DNA from: Methanospirillum stamsii
GTDB lineage: Archaea > Halobacteriota > Methanomicrobia > Methanomicrobiales > Methanospirillaceae
Direction: 5' to 3'
Assembly (NCBI RefSeq): GCF_046244385.1
Contig: NZ_CP176366.1
Coordinates: 186,001-250,000, forward strand
DNA length: 64,000 nucleotides
A program made the translations under genes and the position numbers. A model generated the notes under the pieces. That model did not search any database. It was not told where the DNA came from and worked only from the letters and a program-made list of their open reading frames with translations. The first letter of the stretch is position 1; the number at the start of each line of letters is the position of its first letter. This document shows, piece after piece, positions 10,352 to 20,238 of the stretch.

Positions 10352-10562
10352 AAACGATATTTGTTTTTTGGAAAGAAAAGATATTTGGCAGGGAATTAAC
10401 ATTATTTTGAAAAAAGGGAAGAGAAATGAAAATCATTTGGGCTCTCGTGTGTAGATAATGTTACGAATTTTCTAAAGTTAGCATCCGGACGGTTAAAACG
10501 GTTAGTTTATCCTAAGAACCTCTTAATGTGTCAAACCCAAAAAAATAAAAAATGTCCGGAGA

Positions 10563-12515
10563 TCAGGGAAGAACAATGTTAAATGAGGTGTCAAACACAT
10601 CAAGCATGTTCACAAACTTATCAAATACCGCTGCATCGCCGGTTGTTGTAACATCTGCCGGTGTCACGGATGGATCAAGGGCAAGCTGTTCAAGTGTCTT
10701 TCTTGGCATCCTTACCGTTACATCTGCAGTTGATGAGGTTACATCCACATAGTAGACGAGAACATTATTCTTTACCTTGAGTAAAGCCTGATCACCGTTA
10801 TCTGATAGAATCAGGTTTATCTGGAAATCCTGGCCTTTTGCTTTCTCTCCATTTACCCTGACTGAAATGTAGTCAAGTAACTGACTCATCGTCATTGCAG
10901 ACATAATATCATCAGAAATCCCGCTGGCTAACAACTTCTGAGGTTCAGAGCTTCGAAGGTCCCGGGCAGCCATCAGGTATGCATTCCGGGCAGTTCCTGA
11001 TACTGACTGGTATCCGAGTTGTTCAAGGGCTGCAGCTTCTATCTCCCGGGCAGCCATGTTGGTCGGATCTGCAAATACAAGATAATGTGCAATAGAGGCT
11101 ACCAGTTCATATTCTCCTGCATCGTAGTCGATTTGAAGCTGCTTAAGAGCTGCATCAGCACCACCCATGTATTCGGTCAGGACCTGTGCATATTCCTCCG
11201 GAGGAACCCGTTTCAGGTTAATCGGATTCGCATCATAAAATCCCAGGTATTTCTGGTACGTGGCTTTTACCCCCATATAGATCTGGCCATAAAATCCATA
11301 GGTATACCAGTACTCTTTGAGGGATTCCGGGACCTCAATCATGCTTGCTATCTCATCCATGGTATACCCCTTGTTCATGAGATTCAGCGTCTGATCATTG
11401 ACATATTTGTACAAATCCCGCTGGTTTTCAAGAATTTCACGGACCTTATCATTACCATATCGTGGCCAGTGGTGAGAACTGAGCATGACCTCTGCCTTAT
11501 CTCCATATAACTCAAGAACTTCTTTTAACGCATTTGACCAGGCAAGCGGATCTCTGACCTGTGCTCCCCGCAGAGTCAGAATGTTATGGTACGTTGCAGT
11601 ACAGTCTTCAGCAACCAAAAGTGCGTTCTTTTGAGGGAACCAGATATCAAGTTCCACCGGAGCTTCGGTGTTTGTTGTCAGATGGAACTCCATATCAACA
11701 CCGTCAACGGTTACCTGCTGACCGGTGTGGGTGATATCGAGCGTCGGAGGAATCAATGATATCGTACCGATAGCAGGCGTTTTTCCAAGACCAATGTCAA
11801 CATTCCCTTTGGCATCCTTCGGAAGCTGAGTTCCGTACTGGTACGTCGCCCTCCGGAACATGGCATTTCCGGCATAGACATTCTCACTCAGAGCATGTTC
11901 CATAAAATGCTCCGGAGCGATGATCTCAACCCTGCCTGCATCAACATCCTCCTGGGTAGTTACTCCTTTCACTCCCTGGTAGTGATCTACATGAGGATGC
12001 GTGTAAATGACTGCTTTTACCGGATAATCTCCAATGGTCTGATTCACAATATCCATCGCTGCCCGTGCAGTTTCAACCGTGACCATCGGATCCACGACAA
12101 TCCAGCCGGTGTCCCCTTTTACAAGGGTCATAGAAGTGACATCATATCCCCTGACCTGGTAAATACCATCAGTGACATTATACAGCCCGTTGATGTTATT
12201 GAGCTGTGCCTGCCTATAGAGGAGCGGATTTATGGTATTCGGACATGTGGCATTTTCCAAAAAGTCATATGCCGACATGTTCCAGGAATCAACACCCGGA
12301 TAGTCCGAGGGAATAATAAGGGGATCATCGGTGGCCATAAATCCCCGGTTAGCGAAATCAAAGTCTTCGTCGTTATTATCCCATGCCGGTGTATCATTTA
12401 ATTCTTCATTCACTGCAATCGTATAATCTGTAGCATCATTCCGATCATCTGCACATGCTATCCCACAGAGGAATGCCAGACAGAACAAAACAAGGATTAC
12501 CCATCTCTTTTTCAT
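10563..12515 (-). CDS. Secreted alkylsulfatase-like metallo-beta-lactamase (SdsA1/BDS1 type)
   Basis: A 650-residue exported hydrolase. Residues 1-22 are a Sec signal (MKKRWVILVLFCLAFLCGIACA). The metallo-beta-lactamase domain carries the dinuclear zinc motif THPHVDH at residues 172-178 and downstream metal ligands in VAEDCTATYHN and SSHHWPRYG. An all-helical alkylsulfatase dimerisation domain and a C-terminal SCP2-like domain follow, which is the full type III alkylsulfatase layout. Family members cleave primary alkyl sulfates such as SDS to alcohol and sulfate. A secreted enzyme of this kind in a methanogen is unexpected, and its natural substrate is unknown. It stands alone, convergent with no operon partner. 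Confidence 0.88.
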   Translation of the reverse strand: MKKRWVILVLFCLAFLCGIACADDRNDATDYTIAVNEELNDTPAWDNNDEDFDFANRGFMATDDPLIIPSDYPGVDSWNMSAYDFLENATCPNTINPLLYRQAQLNNINGLYNVTDGIYQVRGYDVTSMTLVKGDTGWIVVDPMVTVETARAAMDIVNQTIGDYPVKAVIYTHPHVDHYQGVKGVTTQEDVDAGRVEIIAPEHFMEHALSENVYAGNAMFRRATYQYGTQLPKDAKGNVDIGLGKTPAIGTISLIPPTLDITHTGQQVTVDGVDMEFHLTTNTEAPVELDIWFPQKNALLVAEDCTATYHNILTLRGAQVRDPLAWSNALKEVLELYGDKAEVMLSSHHWPRYGNDKVREILENQRDLYKYVNDQTLNLMNKGYTMDEIASMIEVPESLKEYWYTYGFYGQIYMGVKATYQKYLGFYDANPINLKRVPPEEYAQVLTEYMGGADAALKQLQIDYDAGEYELVASIAHYLVFADPTNMAAREIEAAALEQLGYQSVSGTARNAYLMAARDLRSSEPQKLLASGISDDIMSAMTMSQLLDYISVRVNGEKAKGQDFQINLILSDNGDQALLKVKNNVLVYYVDVTSSTADVTVRMPRKTLEQLALDPSVTPADVTTTGDAAVFDKFVNMLDVFDTSFNIVLP

Positions 12516-12738
12516 AAGTAAACATGAGTTGTAGATATTTATTTGTACTTAAATCAATCGATTTGAACTAGCTAAATTATCTAGGCCCATATAACCTCAT
12601 ATCCAACAAAATTTCCCCTGATAAGCGCTAAAGATCTTTTGTCTCACGTAATTTTTATGCCTAAACATTAACGGAGAGTAATAACGATCATATATAAATA
12701 TCTGCATATGCATGATACTTCATCATAGGAGGTATCTC

Positions 12739-14592
12739 ATGAACCTGCTAGACTTAACAAAATTGGGGCCAAGAGAAACATCACCCGGAATATTTCATTT
12801 TGGTCTGTTATTGCCGGATATCTCACCGGATACAGGAAATCATCTTTTTTTGAAAATTATTCATGAATCTGATCAATTCCTGCAGAAAATTCCCCCAAAA
12901 CTGTTCCCACTACAGCATTCAATTGACCCGGAATATGGAGACTATTGGTCATCGACCATATCAATTAAACCTGAAAAAGAATCATCACCAGAATCTTCCT
13001 GGGGAAGTAAAGGGAAATATGTGTATCGCTATTTTTTGATAAATGATGAAAAAAAGATAGAAATTGACTGGATTATTGATCCTTTTGCCCGTGAATATGG
13101 TACAGGAAAATTATCTGCAGTCACTATGGGATATTCTGATCATGAGTGGGATGAAACAGAAAAAAACTGGAAAACTCCGGAGTTATCAGAACTCATCGTG
13201 TATGAACTCATGATAAGTGAATTTGCCGGCAGCATTCAAAGAGCAATAAAGCGTCTTGATTATCTTGCAGATCTTGGAATCACATGTGTTGAAATTATGC
13301 CGGTTTCCAATTCGCTGGAATCCATTGACTGGGGTTTTTCACCAGTTGGATATTTTGGTGTCGATGAGCGGTTTGGAAAGAGAAGAAAGTTTCAATGGTT
13401 TGTCAACGAAGCACACAAACGGGGTATTGCCGTTATTATTGACTCTGTGTATGCACATACCGATGCCCAGTTTCCGTATGTCTCGGTATATCGGCAGTTA
13501 AAGATGAATAAATACCCGATAACCGGTCCTTTTGCAAAAGATGAGTTTGGAGAAAGTACTGATTTTCATAAAAAACTGACACAGGATTATTTCTTTTCCG
13601 TGAACATGTTCTGGCTGGAGAAATTCCATGTTGATGGGTTCAGGTATGATTACGTGCCCGGATATTACGATGGTCCGACTGGTGAAGGATATGCAAATCT
13701 GGTATATAGCACCTACAAAGCAGTAAAATCCAATCAAAATACCAAAGGTCACTGGCAGCGGTTTTTTAATGGGTCTGATTTTAATTTTATTCAATGTGCA
13801 GAGCAACTTGAAAAACCAAAGGAAATCCTTGAAAAAACATATACCAATTGTACCTGGCAGGATAGTATTCTCTACTCCGGATCAGAAGTAGCGAAAGGAC
13901 GAACAGAGTTTCTCACGAGTTTTGGATTATCTCTTGGTCTGGACGGGTTTTGTGAAGATGTATCGGTTCAGGGTGATGAGATCAAAAAATCAGCAATCCA
14001 GTACTTAGAAAACCATGATCATGCAAGGTTTATCTGTAACTTCGGACTTTCCTGACATTTTGACAATCAACTGTTATGGGAAGGAAACAGGGAGTACTGG
14101 TATAAGCTGCAACCCTATCTTATCGCTCTTTTTACCGCGAAAGGCATCCCATTTCTCTGGCAGGGAGAGGAATTTGGTGAGAATTACTATATTCCGGATA
14201 AAGGATGGGGACGGGTGAAATTATTCAGACCTCTCCGGTGGGATTATTTCTATTCTTATGAAGGAAAGAACCTCGTATCACTTGTCCGGAAATTAATCCA
14301 TATCCGGAAGAATAACATACAATTCAGAAAAGGGGAACATTATTTTTACAATCACCATGATTATTACCAGTCCAAACAGGTTATTCTCTTTTCAAGGCGA
14401 TATAAGGATAAATTTAGCTGTGTTGCACTTAATTTTGGAAATGTCAGCCAGACCGTTCCCTTCTGGTTCCCTATTGACGGGAATTATCATGAAGAACTGG
14501 AAGGCAATGATTATCTCTCTGATTTGCGTTCAAAAGATAAAACGATGCTTACAATACCGAGCAATTATGGACGAATCTGGACATCTGAATGA
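12739..14592 (+). pseudogene. GH13 alpha-amylase-family glycosidase, interrupted by one in-frame TGA
   Basis: Translation starts at the ATG at 12739, just after AGGAGGT at 12727-12733. The frame runs 438 codons to TGA at 14053-14055 and then stays open in the same frame to 14592. The first part has an N-terminal CBM48-like region, then the GH13 signatures DSVYAHT (region I), GFRYDYV with nucleophile Asp about 304, QCAEQ with acid/base Glu about 355, and ENHDHAR (region IV). The part after the stop continues the barrel and C-terminal beta domain (GIPFLWQGEEFGENYY). The layout resembles GlgB/TreZ-like glucan enzymes. One base change (for example CGA to TGA, Arg) explains the break, so this is a recent pseudogene, a sequencing error or readthrough. 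Confidence 0.82.
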
Positions 14593-14605
14593 ATACTTTT
14601 CATGA

Positions 14606-14634
14606 TTTTTTCTTTTTTTCAGTTGATTTTTTTT
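14606..14634 (+). terminator. T-rich tract after the glycosidase gene
   Basis: Consecutive T-runs (six, seven and eight T) 15-45 bp after the stop codon of the GH13 gene. Archaeal transcription typically ends on such oligo-T tracts without a hairpin. The next operon starts at 14711. Confidence 0.45.
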
Positions 14635-14710
14635 AGTAAATAGAAACTTTTTCAAAATGTTTTTGGATTTGGTATTTGTAAACCGAAATGGCATATACTG
14701 ATCGTTTCGA

Positions 14711-15757
14711 ATGAAAAAGAAAAACAATAATAAAGAAAAAGGGAAGTTTAAACGACCATTGCTGAATTTCTCTCTAATTTTGGTTTTTTTATTTGCCCTT
14801 ACCATCACCGGAACAGGAGATAATACTACAGCGGCGATAAGTCCGGATAAGATCTCCGAACTTGTTCTCGTCGGCCCTCCCGGACCAATGGCAATACCAC
14901 TTGCTTACCTTGCAGAAAATAACAAACTGGACGATATAGCAGAAAAAACAACACTCAAAATCTGGGAGAACCAGGACCAGCTCCTGGCAATGGTAAATGG
15001 AGGAGAACCACCTCACTTTGTCACCATGCCATCGAATACGGCTGCCACACTCTATAACAAGGGAATCGATCTCAAGTCCCTTGATATATCAGTATGGGGT
15101 ATTCTGTATGTTATCAGCACAGACCCTTCCATCAAATCCATTGAAGACCTTAAAGGTCGTGAAGTTGTCGTTCCTTTTGAAGGAGCTATGCCGGATCTTC
15201 TCTTTAACAATATCTGCCAGAAGAATGGGATTGATACATCAAAGGATTTGAGTATCTATTATGCCAGCACCCCTCAGCAGGCTGCACAGTTACTTCTCGC
15301 CGGGCAGAAAGATTGTGCTGTAATGACCGAACCGCTGGCAACTCAGGTCATGCTCAAAGGTAAGAAAGCCGGAACAGACTTTTACCGAAGTATCGACCTG
15401 CAGGAAGAATGGGATAAAGCAACCGGCCTTGGCGACCGGATTCCGATTGCAGGTACCGTTGCAATGCCAGAGATAATGAATAATCCGGATGCAATCAACA
15501 GATTCATGGAAGAATATACCCTCGCTATCGACTGGCTGAAAAATAATCCTGACGAAGCAGGAGTATTAGGTTCACAGATTGAAGAACTGGGTTTTGAAGC
15601 AAAACCGGTAGCAGAATCGGTTAAAAATACACGGTGGGATTTTGTAAGAGCAAATGAGTGCAAAGATGACATTGAAACCTTCTTTAACGTTCTTGCCGAC
15701 CAAAACCCAAAGATCATTGGTGGAAAACTCCCTGATAGCGGATACTATTACCAGTAA
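14711..15757 (+). CDS. ABC substrate-binding protein, SsuA/NMT1-like
   Basis: A 348-residue exported protein. A Lys/Asn-rich N-terminus and a hydrophobic segment (about 18-36) form the export signal, and the mature protein starts near TGTGDN. The body matches NMT1/SsuA/ThiY binding proteins, for example GPPGPMAIPLAYLAENN, SIEDLKGREVVVPFEG and AAQLLLAGQKDCAVMTEPLA. It is the first gene of a six-gene run and is followed 30 bp later by its permease and then an ATPase, so a complete importer is present. The family takes up sulfonates, nitrate, thiamine precursors and other small organic ligands; the substrate here is not evident. The downstream GTPase/ABC module hints at a metal-linked ligand. 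Confidence 0.86.
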   Translation: MKKKNNNKEKGKFKRPLLNFSLILVFLFALTITGTGDNTTAAISPDKISELVLVGPPGPMAIPLAYLAENNKLDDIAEKTTLKIWENQDQLLAMVNGGEPPHFVTMPSNTAATLYNKGIDLKSLDISVWGILYVISTDPSIKSIEDLKGREVVVPFEGAMPDLLFNNICQKNGIDTSKDLSIYYASTPQQAAQLLLAGQKDCAVMTEPLATQVMLKGKKAGTDFYRSIDLQEEWDKATGLGDRIPIAGTVAMPEIMNNPDAINRFMEEYTLAIDWLKNNPDEAGVLGSQIEELGFEAKPVAESVKNTRWDFVRANECKDDIETFFNVLADQNPKIIGGKLPDSGYYYQ

Positions 15758-15787
15758 TTGCTGTAAACCCGGGCATTACTGATACTT

Positions 15788-16618
15788 ATGCCGGTACCAT
15801 CGACAAGAAGGCAGAAATTCACCGTTGGAGGGATGATTACTTCCTTTCACAATTTTCTGCTTGCTGACAAAGTTCTTTACGGAGTTCTGGGAGTTATCAT
15901 TTTTCTTGTATTCTGGCAGGCTCTTTCCTGGATTTTTAATGCAATGATAGTAGCTTCTCCCCTTGCTACCATTAATGCCCTGTTCGCCCTTCTAACCGAG
16001 ACAAAAACCTGGGAGTATATCATGATAACACTCTTCAGGCTTATTGTGGGATTATTCCTGGGCAGCATTGTTGGATTGCTATTAGGTCTCGCAGCAGGGA
16101 CAAACAAAAAGATCCGGCAGGTACTTGAACCAATAAAGTGGACTTCCATGACGATTCCGGCCATTGTCATCTCGATTATGGCAATGCTCTGGTTTGGCAT
16201 GGGAAGTGAACAGGTAATTTTTGTCGTGATCATTATCGTTGCACCTATCACGTATGTCAATGCCATGGAAGGACGGTTTGCCATCGATGAAAAACTCATT
16301 GAGATGGGCAGATGTTTCAACCTTCCATTAAAAATGTTTTTCAGAGAGATCTACCTGCCAGGAATCGCCGCTTCGGTTATCGCAGGATTTGCACTCACCG
16401 CCGGAATGGGCGTCAGGGTTGTAGTTCTTGCAGAATTTATGGGAGCTCATGATGGCATCGGATACGGCCTTTCCAAGTCATATATGTACCTGGACACCCC
16501 CGAACTGTTTGCCTGGATACTCATTTCTCTTGCCCTCCTGGGATTACTGGAATTTGGCATTATGAAACCCTTGAAAACACACATGATGAGATGGAAAAAG
16601 GGAGGGAACCTCTCATGA
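15788..16618 (+). CDS. ABC transporter permease, SsuC-like
   Basis: A 276-residue inner-membrane permease with about six helices. The cytoplasmic EAA loop is recognisable at about residues 158-180 (MEGRFAIDEKLIEMGRCFNLPLKMFFREIYLPGIAAS is split here by description only: Glu-Gly-Arg, then G-R-x-F and LP-G-I). It pairs with the binding protein just upstream and the ATPase just downstream. Its stop codon overlaps the ATPase start (ATGA at 16615-16618), a sign of translational coupling. An N-terminal extension of about 25 residues precedes the first helix. Confidence 0.88.
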   Translation: MPVPSTRRQKFTVGGMITSFHNFLLADKVLYGVLGVIIFLVFWQALSWIFNAMIVASPLATINALFALLTETKTWEYIMITLFRLIVGLFLGSIVGLLLGLAAGTNKKIRQVLEPIKWTSMTIPAIVISIMAMLWFGMGSEQVIFVVIIIVAPITYVNAMEGRFAIDEKLIEMGRCFNLPLKMFFREIYLPGIAASVIAGFALTAGMGVRVVVLAEFMGAHDGIGYGLSKSYMYLDTPELFAWILISLALLGLLEFGIMKPLKTHMMRWKKGGNLS

Positions 16619-17343
16619 TACGATTTCAGAAAGTGTTCAAATCATTTAGCGGACACATGGTACTCAATAACCTCTCTTTTGATATCGAAACAAATACGGT
16701 TGTCAGTATCCTTGGCCCTTCCGGAATTGGAAAAACCACGATATTAAGGCTCATTTCAGGAGCCATCAACCCGGACTTCGGGGTTGTAGAAGTTACCGGA
16801 AAAAAGATTGGATATATCTTCCAGGATCCACGTCTGCTTCCCTGGAGAACTGCAAGAGACAACGTAGCACTCGGTCTCATCGCCGAAGGAAAACCAAAAG
16901 ACGAATCAAGAAGAATTGCCGCCGGATGGATGAAAAAACTGGATCTTGAAGGGTTTGAGGATTATTATCCAGGAGAACTCAGTGGCGGTATGATGCAACG
17001 GGTCTCAATTGGCAGGGCTCTTGCGATAGAACCAGACATCCTTTTGATGGATGAACCGTTCAGCAACTTGAATGTTGAACTTAAAAAAACACTCATGACA
17101 ATGCTTGAATCGATCTTTGAGGAATACCAGACCACTGTTGTGTATGTAACCCATGATATATCCGAAGCGGTGAGGATTTCAGATAAAATACTCAGTATAC
17201 TGCCAGGTTCTGTAACGGAAGAAATTCAGCCGGATGATTTTCAAAAGCTCATGCAAAACTCCTGCATTGATGAGTATGAAAGTGATCTGACTAAAAAAAG
17301 AAAGAAAGAACCAATGTTTACAAAAAAGGTGACTGCCATATGA
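16615..17343 (+). CDS. ABC transporter ATP-binding protein, SsuB-like
   Basis: A 242-residue ATPase starting at the ATG that overlaps the permease stop; a GGGAGG site lies at about 16602-16607. Walker A is GPSGIGKT, the Q-loop is IFQDPRLLPW, the signature is LSGGMMQRVSIGRALA and Walker B is LLMDEPFSNLN, with the switch His in THDISEA. These are standard importer residues, in contrast to the second ABC ATPase of this operon at 18040. The last 40 or so residues (Lys-rich tail) are atypical. The stop overlaps the next start by ATGA. Confidence 0.9.
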   Translation: MIRFQKVFKSFSGHMVLNNLSFDIETNTVVSILGPSGIGKTTILRLISGAINPDFGVVEVTGKKIGYIFQDPRLLPWRTARDNVALGLIAEGKPKDESRRIAAGWMKKLDLEGFEDYYPGELSGGMMQRVSIGRALAIEPDILLMDEPFSNLNVELKKTLMTMLESIFEEYQTTVVYVTHDISEAVRISDKILSILPGSVTEEIQPDDFQKLMQNSCIDEYESDLTKKRKKEPMFTKKVTAI

Positions 17344-18023
17344 AATTTATTACCATTGCAGGGCCTCCATCATGTGGAAAAACTGCTGTCCTCATTCATA
17401 CGATAAAACGTCTTTTAGAGGATGATACAAAGGTAGCCGTTGGAAAAATTGACTGTCTTGAAACAGATGATGGTGAACGGTACAAAGATCTTGGAATTCC
17501 GGTGATTGTCGGATTAAGCGGAGATTTATGCCCGGATCACTATTATGTCTCCAACCTTGAGGAAATCCTGACATGGGCAAAGAAAAACCAGGCAGAGATG
17601 ACTATCCTTGAAACCGCCGGACTATGCCATCGGTGTGCTCCGGCAATCGTGGGTTGTCTTTCCGTTGTGGTAATTGACAACCTGAGCGGGATAGATACTC
17701 CTAGAAAGATAGGTCCGGTTCTAACGACTGCAGATGTGGTGGTAATTACCAAGGGAGATATCGTATCGCAGGCGGAACGGGAGGTGTTCAGACAAAAAAT
17801 CCGGCTGGTAAACCCTGAAGCAGAAATTCTCGAATTCAACGGCCTGACCGGAAAAGGATCTGTCAGGCTTCGAAAGATCCTGCTTGAATCACCAGAGGTA
17901 CACACCCTTGTTGATGAAACACTGCGAAGCTCAATGCCAGCATGTATCTGCTCATACTGCACCGGAGAAACAAGAATTGGAAATTCCTACCAGCTTGGCA
18001 ATGTGCTCAAGATAGTCTCCTGA
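17340..18023 (+). CDS. HypB/UreG-like SIMIBI GTPase with conserved cysteines (module copy 1)
   Basis: A 227-residue P-loop protein. Walker A is GPPSCGKT (8-15), the base-recognition motif is TKGD (137-140) and a switch-like ETAGLC is at 91-96. Cysteines at 64 (LCPDHY, at the place of the metal-binding Cys-His of HypB), 96 and 99 (CHRC), 106, 204 and 207 (CSYC) all recur at the same positions in the paralogue at 23292. HypB, UreG and CooC relatives load nickel or other metals onto enzymes using GTP or ATP. A metal- or metallocofactor-delivery role is inferred. The gene is coupled to the SsuB-like ATPase and followed by the unusual ABC ATPase. Confidence 0.8.
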   Translation: MKFITIAGPPSCGKTAVLIHTIKRLLEDDTKVAVGKIDCLETDDGERYKDLGIPVIVGLSGDLCPDHYYVSNLEEILTWAKKNQAEMTILETAGLCHRCAPAIVGCLSVVVIDNLSGIDTPRKIGPVLTTADVVVITKGDIVSQAEREVFRQKIRLVNPEAEILEFNGLTGKGSVRLRKILLESPEVHTLVDETLRSSMPACICSYCTGETRIGNSYQLGNVLKIVS

Positions 18024-18039
18024 AAAAAAAGGAATAATC

Positions 18040-18798
18040 ATGAATAATCTGGTAACTATTAAAAAAATCACAATCCTGGGTGGGTACACCAAAGATGGAA
18101 TGGAAGAACCGATCCGGAAAATGGACATCACAACCGGAGAGATCCTGGTGCTCGTCGGACCTACCGGATCAGGAAAGAGTATGCTCCTTTCCGACATCGA
18201 ACTTCTCGCATCAGCAGACACCCCTTCCAAAAGAACGGTGCTCATCAATGATACCATGTATGAAGGATGCAGGAGTGAGATTATCGCTCAGCTCTCCCAG
18301 ACGATGAATTTTGTCATGGATACAACCGTCGGGGATTTTTTAATCCTTCATGCATCAAGCCGGAATATCGATTCAGATGCAATCGTAAACGATGTCATCG
18401 CTCTTGCAAACACCCTTGCCGGGGAGCCAATCAACCCTCATGATTTCATTACTACACTGAGCGGTGGCCAGTCAAGGGCTCTTATGATTGCCGATATCGC
18501 TCTTATCAGTGATTCTCCAATTGTCCTCGTTGATGAGATAGAAAATGCCGGAATTGATAAACTGCAGGCGTTACAGGTCTTATCTGACAAGGGAAAGATA
18601 GTAATCGTTGCAAGTCATGATCCGGTCATCATGCTTATGGCAAAACGGCGGGTTGTTATGAGAAACGGCGGAATGAATAAGGTTCTTTCAACAAACCAAA
18701 AAGAGACTGAACTTCTCCATGAACTCATATCATTTGATAAGAATATGTTCAGTTTACGTGAATCGCTCCGGACCAGTGGCACTATTGAGATAGCATAG
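18040..18798 (+). CDS. Unusual soluble ABC ATPase (module copy 1)
   Basis: A 252-residue ABC ATPase with Walker A GPTGSGKS (40-47), Q-loop AQLSQ, signature LSGGQSRALMIADIA and Walker B IVLVDEIENAGID, then an H-switch VASHDP. Walker B reads DEIEN instead of the DEP of importers, which resembles non-transport ABC/SMC/OLD-type ATPases. The operon already has an importer ATPase (16615), and no further permease is present. This protein probably uses ATP hydrolysis to drive a conformational or loading step with the GTPase and the solute-binding-like protein rather than transport. A close relative with an extra N-terminal domain is encoded at 22258-23277. Confidence 0.82.
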   Translation: MNNLVTIKKITILGGYTKDGMEEPIRKMDITTGEILVLVGPTGSGKSMLLSDIELLASADTPSKRTVLINDTMYEGCRSEIIAQLSQTMNFVMDTTVGDFLILHASSRNIDSDAIVNDVIALANTLAGEPINPHDFITTLSGGQSRALMIADIALISDSPIVLVDEIENAGIDKLQALQVLSDKGKIVIVASHDPVIMLMAKRRVVMRNGGMNKVLSTNQKETELLHELISFDKNMFSLRESLRTSGTIEIA

Positions 18799-18808
18799 AG
18801 GAAAAATA

Positions 18809-19663
18809 ATGAACATTATTGACGTTGGGCTTCCGGTTTCCGTCTCCCGGATGCTGGTCCAGAAAATGCAGACGATGGTCCCGGAAGAATTAATCTCTGT
18901 CAGAAGAATTCAGGAAGCGGAAGTAGAACCTCTTTCAACGATAAAAGACGAGATTCCGGATCTTACTACTACCCACCAGATCTCAATCATGAAAAACAGG
19001 GATGCAATGATCTCATCCGGACATTACAAGCCACTAAAAGGCCTAGTCCCGGATATGCGGGAAGATGTTGCAGCAAAAGGATTTATCGATCCTTCCGGGT
19101 TATTCACCCCGATCTGTGTTGTTCCGGTGGTGATAATCTATAACCGCCATATCAGCAATCCTCCTTCTTCATGGCATGACCTCCTGGATCCCCGGTGGAT
19201 AGGGAGGATTAATGCACCTTCTCCGGTAATTTTACAAAAACTGATGAAATTTTATGCAAAAAGTCTTCTTGGTGAGAAGGCAGAAACGCTGTTTAAAAGT
19301 ATTGTACTTGATGGTCTCCCGATTGACGTGAATAAAAAAGTAAATGAAGGAACTTTTGATATTGGAATCGTTTCCCTGCCCTTCTCCCGGGCATCCAGGG
19401 ACCAGAATGTTACCCTCTGCTGGCCAGAAGAGGGGGCTTTTGCTTTGCCACAGGTCCTGATACAAAAGGACGGAGCATGCAAAGAAGCACTGACGGTAAG
19501 TAATTATCTCCTCTCGGAGGATGCTCAGAAATTTATCTCCGATGTTGGTGTTATGATTCCGGTAAATCCGGTTGTTCCCCTTCCCCGTGAAGTTCAGGAG
19601 AACAAGATGTCATTGTACTGGAAAGGATGGGACTGGTTTATTTCCGGAATAAATGCAGTCTAA
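18809..19663 (+). CDS. Solute-binding-protein-like protein without signal peptide (module copy 1)
   Basis: A 284-residue protein with the fold signals of iron/polyamine-type binding proteins (SBP_bac_6/11-like): the hinge strand CVVPVVIIYN, SWHDLLDPRWIGRI, FDIGIVSLPFS and a terminal WKGWDWF motif. It begins MNIIDVGLPVS with no hydrophobic leader, so it should be cytoplasmic. GAGGAAA at about 18798-18804 serves as ribosome site. It closes the six-gene operon 11 bp after the ABC ATPase. A binding protein kept inside the cell next to a metallo-GTPase suggests an intracellular carrier or sensor of a metal or metal-cofactor. This is inference; no ligand residues can be named. Confidence 0.75.
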   Translation: MNIIDVGLPVSVSRMLVQKMQTMVPEELISVRRIQEAEVEPLSTIKDEIPDLTTTHQISIMKNRDAMISSGHYKPLKGLVPDMREDVAAKGFIDPSGLFTPICVVPVVIIYNRHISNPPSSWHDLLDPRWIGRINAPSPVILQKLMKFYAKSLLGEKAETLFKSIVLDGLPIDVNKKVNEGTFDIGIVSLPFSRASRDQNVTLCWPEEGAFALPQVLIQKDGACKEALTVSNYLLSEDAQKFISDVGVMIPVNPVVPLPREVQENKMSLYWKGWDWFISGINAV

Positions 19664-20007
19664 CAACAAACATCCTGAACTTCTCAACCAGAGAGGAAAT
19701 TTCATCCATGAGGACCATTCATATGGAAAAATGAAACCTCATTATCAAGGGAAAAAGAGAATATCACCAACTTCCGGATATAGGCATGTAGGTAAAACCA
19801 TATATTACTAATATACAGTTTGAGAATAATCCATATAATACTAATATATGGATCTATTATCACATCACAACCTTGAAACCGTCCTGATAAACCTGGTTCA
19901 GCGGTTTAAAAAACAATAGATGTGTGATTGTCCAGGCTAGAGCAGGAGACATGTTCCCGGAGCCGGATCAGCCAGAATGACTCTCTTTGAACCACTCAAA
20001 TGAGGAT
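19664..20007. promoter_or_regulatory. Intergenic region with repeated TACTAATATA motifs
   Basis: A 344-bp gap between convergent genes. Two similar AT-rich motifs, TATATTACTAATATA (about 19801-19815) and CCATATAATACTAATATATGG (19831-19851), share TACTAATATA; the second also has CCATATA/TATATGG arms. They could be binding sites or promoter elements. A 23-codon ORF from 19848 is too short to support. No other gene is seen. Confidence 0.35.
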
Positions 20008-20238
20008 TTATGACAGATCTACATCTGCTTCATCGTTTTTTTCTTCATCTTCAAAACAAAACAGTTCTTCAATAGTTACATTGAAGAGTTTTGCCATTTT
20101 ATATGCTACATCAATCGAAGGATTGTATTTTCCCCCTTCAATTGAATTTACCGTCTTCCTGGTGACCGATATCTTCCGGGCCAGTTCTTCCTGTGTCAGG
20201 TTATGAATTGCCCGGAAAATTCGAATATTATTCTTCAT
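20008..20238 (-). CDS. XRE-family HTH transcriptional regulator (YozG-like)
   Basis: A 76-residue DNA-binding protein made almost entirely of a Cro/C1 helix-turn-helix: LTQEELARKISVTRKTVNSIEGGKYNPS is the HTH core (described, residues about 14-42), followed by LFNVTIEELF and an acidic tail. Its ATG overlaps the stop of the preceding membrane-protein gene (TGATG at 20236-20240), so the two are co-translated. Pairs of a DUF2178-type membrane protein and a small XRE regulator are common in archaea, and the regulator probably controls its own operon, perhaps through the palindrome at 20825-20838. Confidence 0.88.
   Translation of the reverse strand: MKNNIRIFRAIHNLTQEELARKISVTRKTVNSIEGGKYNPSIDVAYKMAKLFNVTIEELFCFEDEEKNDEADVDLS

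Noticed and set aside
11895..12401. Plus-strand ORF of 168 codons inside the alkylsulfatase gene
   Set aside because: Antisense shadow of a well-supported gene.
14053..14055. TGA as selenocysteine codon
   Set aside because: Methanomicrobiales are not expected to use selenocysteine this way, GH13 enzymes have no such residue, and no SECIS evidence could be shown.
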